Shown in pieces: positions 62,908 to 64,000 of a DNA stretch of 64,000 nucleotides (its first letter is position 1; the number at the start of each line of letters is the position of its first letter). The notes under the pieces were generated by a model. That model made no database searches. It was not told the origin of the DNA and was given only the letters and a program-made list of their open reading frames with translations. The position numbers and the translations under genes are program-made. The stretch comes from JASLBX01 sp036374175 (GTDB lineage: Bacteria > Actinomycetota > Actinomycetes > Jiangellales > Jiangellaceae). The stretch covers positions 92,194-156,193 of the forward strand of contig DASUUH010000123.1 of NCBI GenBank assembly GCA_036374175.1, read 5' to 3'.

Positions 62908-63936
62908 ATGAGTACCGTGGCCGATCCGAACGAAGCGCCGACGCTGGAGGCGGTAGCACGCCGCGCCGGCGTGTCCCGGGCGACGGTGTCGCGTGCAATC
63001 AACGGCGGCATGCGGGTCAGCCCCAAGGCAAGGGAGGCCGTCGACCGCGCCATCGCCGAGCTCGGCTACATCCCCAACCGGGCAGCGCGCTCACTGGTCA
63101 CCCGGCGGACCGACTCGGTGGCCCTGGTGGTGCCGGAGACAGGCAGCAAGCTGGTCGGCGACCCCTTCCTTACCGGTGCACTGCAGGGTGTCACCAAGGG
63201 CCTGGCCGGGACTGAGTTTCAACTCGTCCTGCTCATCGCGCAGGCTGCCGGAGATACTGATCGGCTGCTGCGGTACCTGCGCGCCGGACATGTCGATGGC
63301 GCTCTGGTGATGAGCCACCACCGGGAGGATCACCTGCCCACCGAGCTGTCCAAGGTGGGCCTGCGCTGTGTGTTCCTGGGCCGGCCGCTTGATCCGGGTG
63401 ACGTTCACGTCCCGTACGTCGACGTCGACAACGTGGGCGGCGCCCGGGCCGCCACTGAACACCTGATCGCTAGAGGCGCTCGGCGGATCGCCACCATCGC
63501 CGGGCCGGCCGACATGCCAGCTGGTGTCGACCGGCTCGACGGATGGCGCGCGGCATTGCGTTCGGCCGGGCGGCCCGACGACGCGGTTGCGACCGGCGAT
63601 TTCACCGCAGACGGAGGCGCCGCCGCCATGCGGGTGCTGCTGGAGCGGTGGCCCGATCTCGACGCGGTCTTCGTCGCGTCCGATCTGATGGCAACCGGTG
63701 CGATGAACGTGCTACGAGAGTCCGGCCGAGCCATCCCCGATGACGTCGCCGTGATCGGGTTCGACGACTCGATGCTCGCCCCGGCGACCGTCCCGCCGTT
63801 GACCACCGTCCACCAGCCGGTGGAGAACCTCGGCCAGCGGATGGCCGAGTTGCTGCTGGCTCAACTGCGGGGCGAGTCCGTCCCACCCGGCGGCGAGATT
63901 CTGCCCACCGAACTCGTGATCCGCGCATCCGCCTAG
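62908..63936 (+). CDS. LacI-family repressor, CebR-like
   Basis: 342 residues from ATG 62908, TAGGAG just upstream. LacI helix-turn-helix (PTLEAVARRAGVSRATVSRAINGG) and hinge, then periplasmic-binding-protein-like effector domain (VGDPFLTGALQGVTKGL, VAVIGFDDSMLAPATVPPLTTVHQP). Should bind the operators at 58059-58104 and release them on cellobiose or a related sugar. Confidence 0.92.
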   Translation: MSTVADPNEAPTLEAVARRAGVSRATVSRAINGGMRVSPKAREAVDRAIAELGYIPNRAARSLVTRRTDSVALVVPETGSKLVGDPFLTGALQGVTKGLAGTEFQLVLLIAQAAGDTDRLLRYLRAGHVDGALVMSHHREDHLPTELSKVGLRCVFLGRPLDPGDVHVPYVDVDNVGGARAATEHLIARGARRIATIAGPADMPAGVDRLDGWRAALRSAGRPDDAVATGDFTADGGAAAMRVLLERWPDLDAVFVASDLMATGAMNVLRESGRAIPDDVAVIGFDDSMLAPATVPPLTTVHQPVENLGQRMAELLLAQLRGESVPPGGEILPTELVIRASA

Positions 63937-63945
63937 CCCCTTGTA

Positions 63946-64000
63946 GTTCGATCACGTTCGGCAGACGTACCGACGTACCTACATGGCTGCATGCATGTAG
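63946..64000. repeat. Start of a second copy of the 44084 palindrome family, cut by window end
   Basis: GTTCGATCACGTTCGGCAG (63946-63964) is identical to the left arm at 44086-44104, and the following CGTACCGACGTACCTACATG resembles the interior of that element. The right arm would lie beyond the window. Ten bp downstream of the LacI stop. Confidence 0.85.

Noticed and set aside
1..64000. tRNA, rRNA, prophage or plasmid origin
   Set aside because: No cloverleaf, rRNA, integrase, phage structural or replication gene was recognised on either strand.

Overview
The window is high-GC, gene-dense DNA from an actinobacterium. The evidence is the codon bias, many GTG starts, ATGA/GTGA gene overlaps, and actinobacterial marker families (DUF3027, DUF3263, DUF2530, class E sortase, HelD, GroEL2 with CIRCE, an OtsA/OtsB pair, a CebR-type cellobiose locus). 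A filamentous, sugar-scavenging soil or plant-associated lineage is likely. A Jiangella-like or streptomycete-like relative is a guess, because no rRNA lies in the window.

Layout. 1-9998: an amino-sugar/cell-wall sugar locus. A secreted family-10-like glycosyl hydrolase is transcribed away from a DasR-like GntR regulator, with three dre-like operators between them. The regulator leads a coupled operon of a BadF-type sugar kinase, an ABC sugar importer, an unassigned TIM-barrel-like protein and MurQ. AnmK follows after a long palindrome. Together these could import MurNAc or anhydro-MurNAc, phosphorylate it and remove the lactyl ether. 9994-17028: ACT-domain protein, SoxR, trehalose synthesis (OtsA, OtsB) with DUF3263 and LytR_C proteins between them, and an aldose epimerase. 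17209-24723: a SAM-I riboswitch controls a threonine-synthase-like enzyme and a CysO-type sulfur carrier. Then come an AbiEi/DUF559 gene bracketed by two near-identical palindromes, a frameshifted class E sortase with a 51-residue membrane protein, a cold-shock protein, a flavin oxidoreductase and groEL2 with tandem CIRCE sites. 25001-45775: mostly housekeeping and accessory genes: CutC, HD, MFS, HelD, Lrp/AsnC with a DDAH-like hydrolase, an XPB-type helicase, LCP ligase, helicase-associated WYL protein, LLM oxidoreductase, a HAD-LarE fusion, TetR with an MMPL exporter, and a DUF3037/HipA_2 pair. 45772-57932: MFS, DUF3027, a sacsin-like ATPase, an ABC-2 exporter next to two MarR-like regulators, DUF2530, and a MarR-MFS pair. 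58059-63936: a cellobiose/beta-glucoside locus (binding protein, two permeases, GH1 beta-glucosidase, LacI/CebR-like repressor) with two CebR-type operators.

The most unusual features run between genes. At least nine long intergenic palindromes, most with a GATC/TGATCA motif in the arm, punctuate the window. Several supply the stop codons of the flanking genes, two nearly identical ones bracket a DUF559 endonuclease-fold gene, and at least two others belong to one dispersed sequence family. The second highlight is the SAM-riboswitch/threonine-synthase/CysO-like operon, which could be a carrier-protein route to homocysteine. Two genes (6684-7690 and 20206-20924) each look one base short at a short homopolymer. 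These could be assembly indels or true frameshifts. No tRNA, rRNA, CRISPR, prophage or transposase gene was seen.
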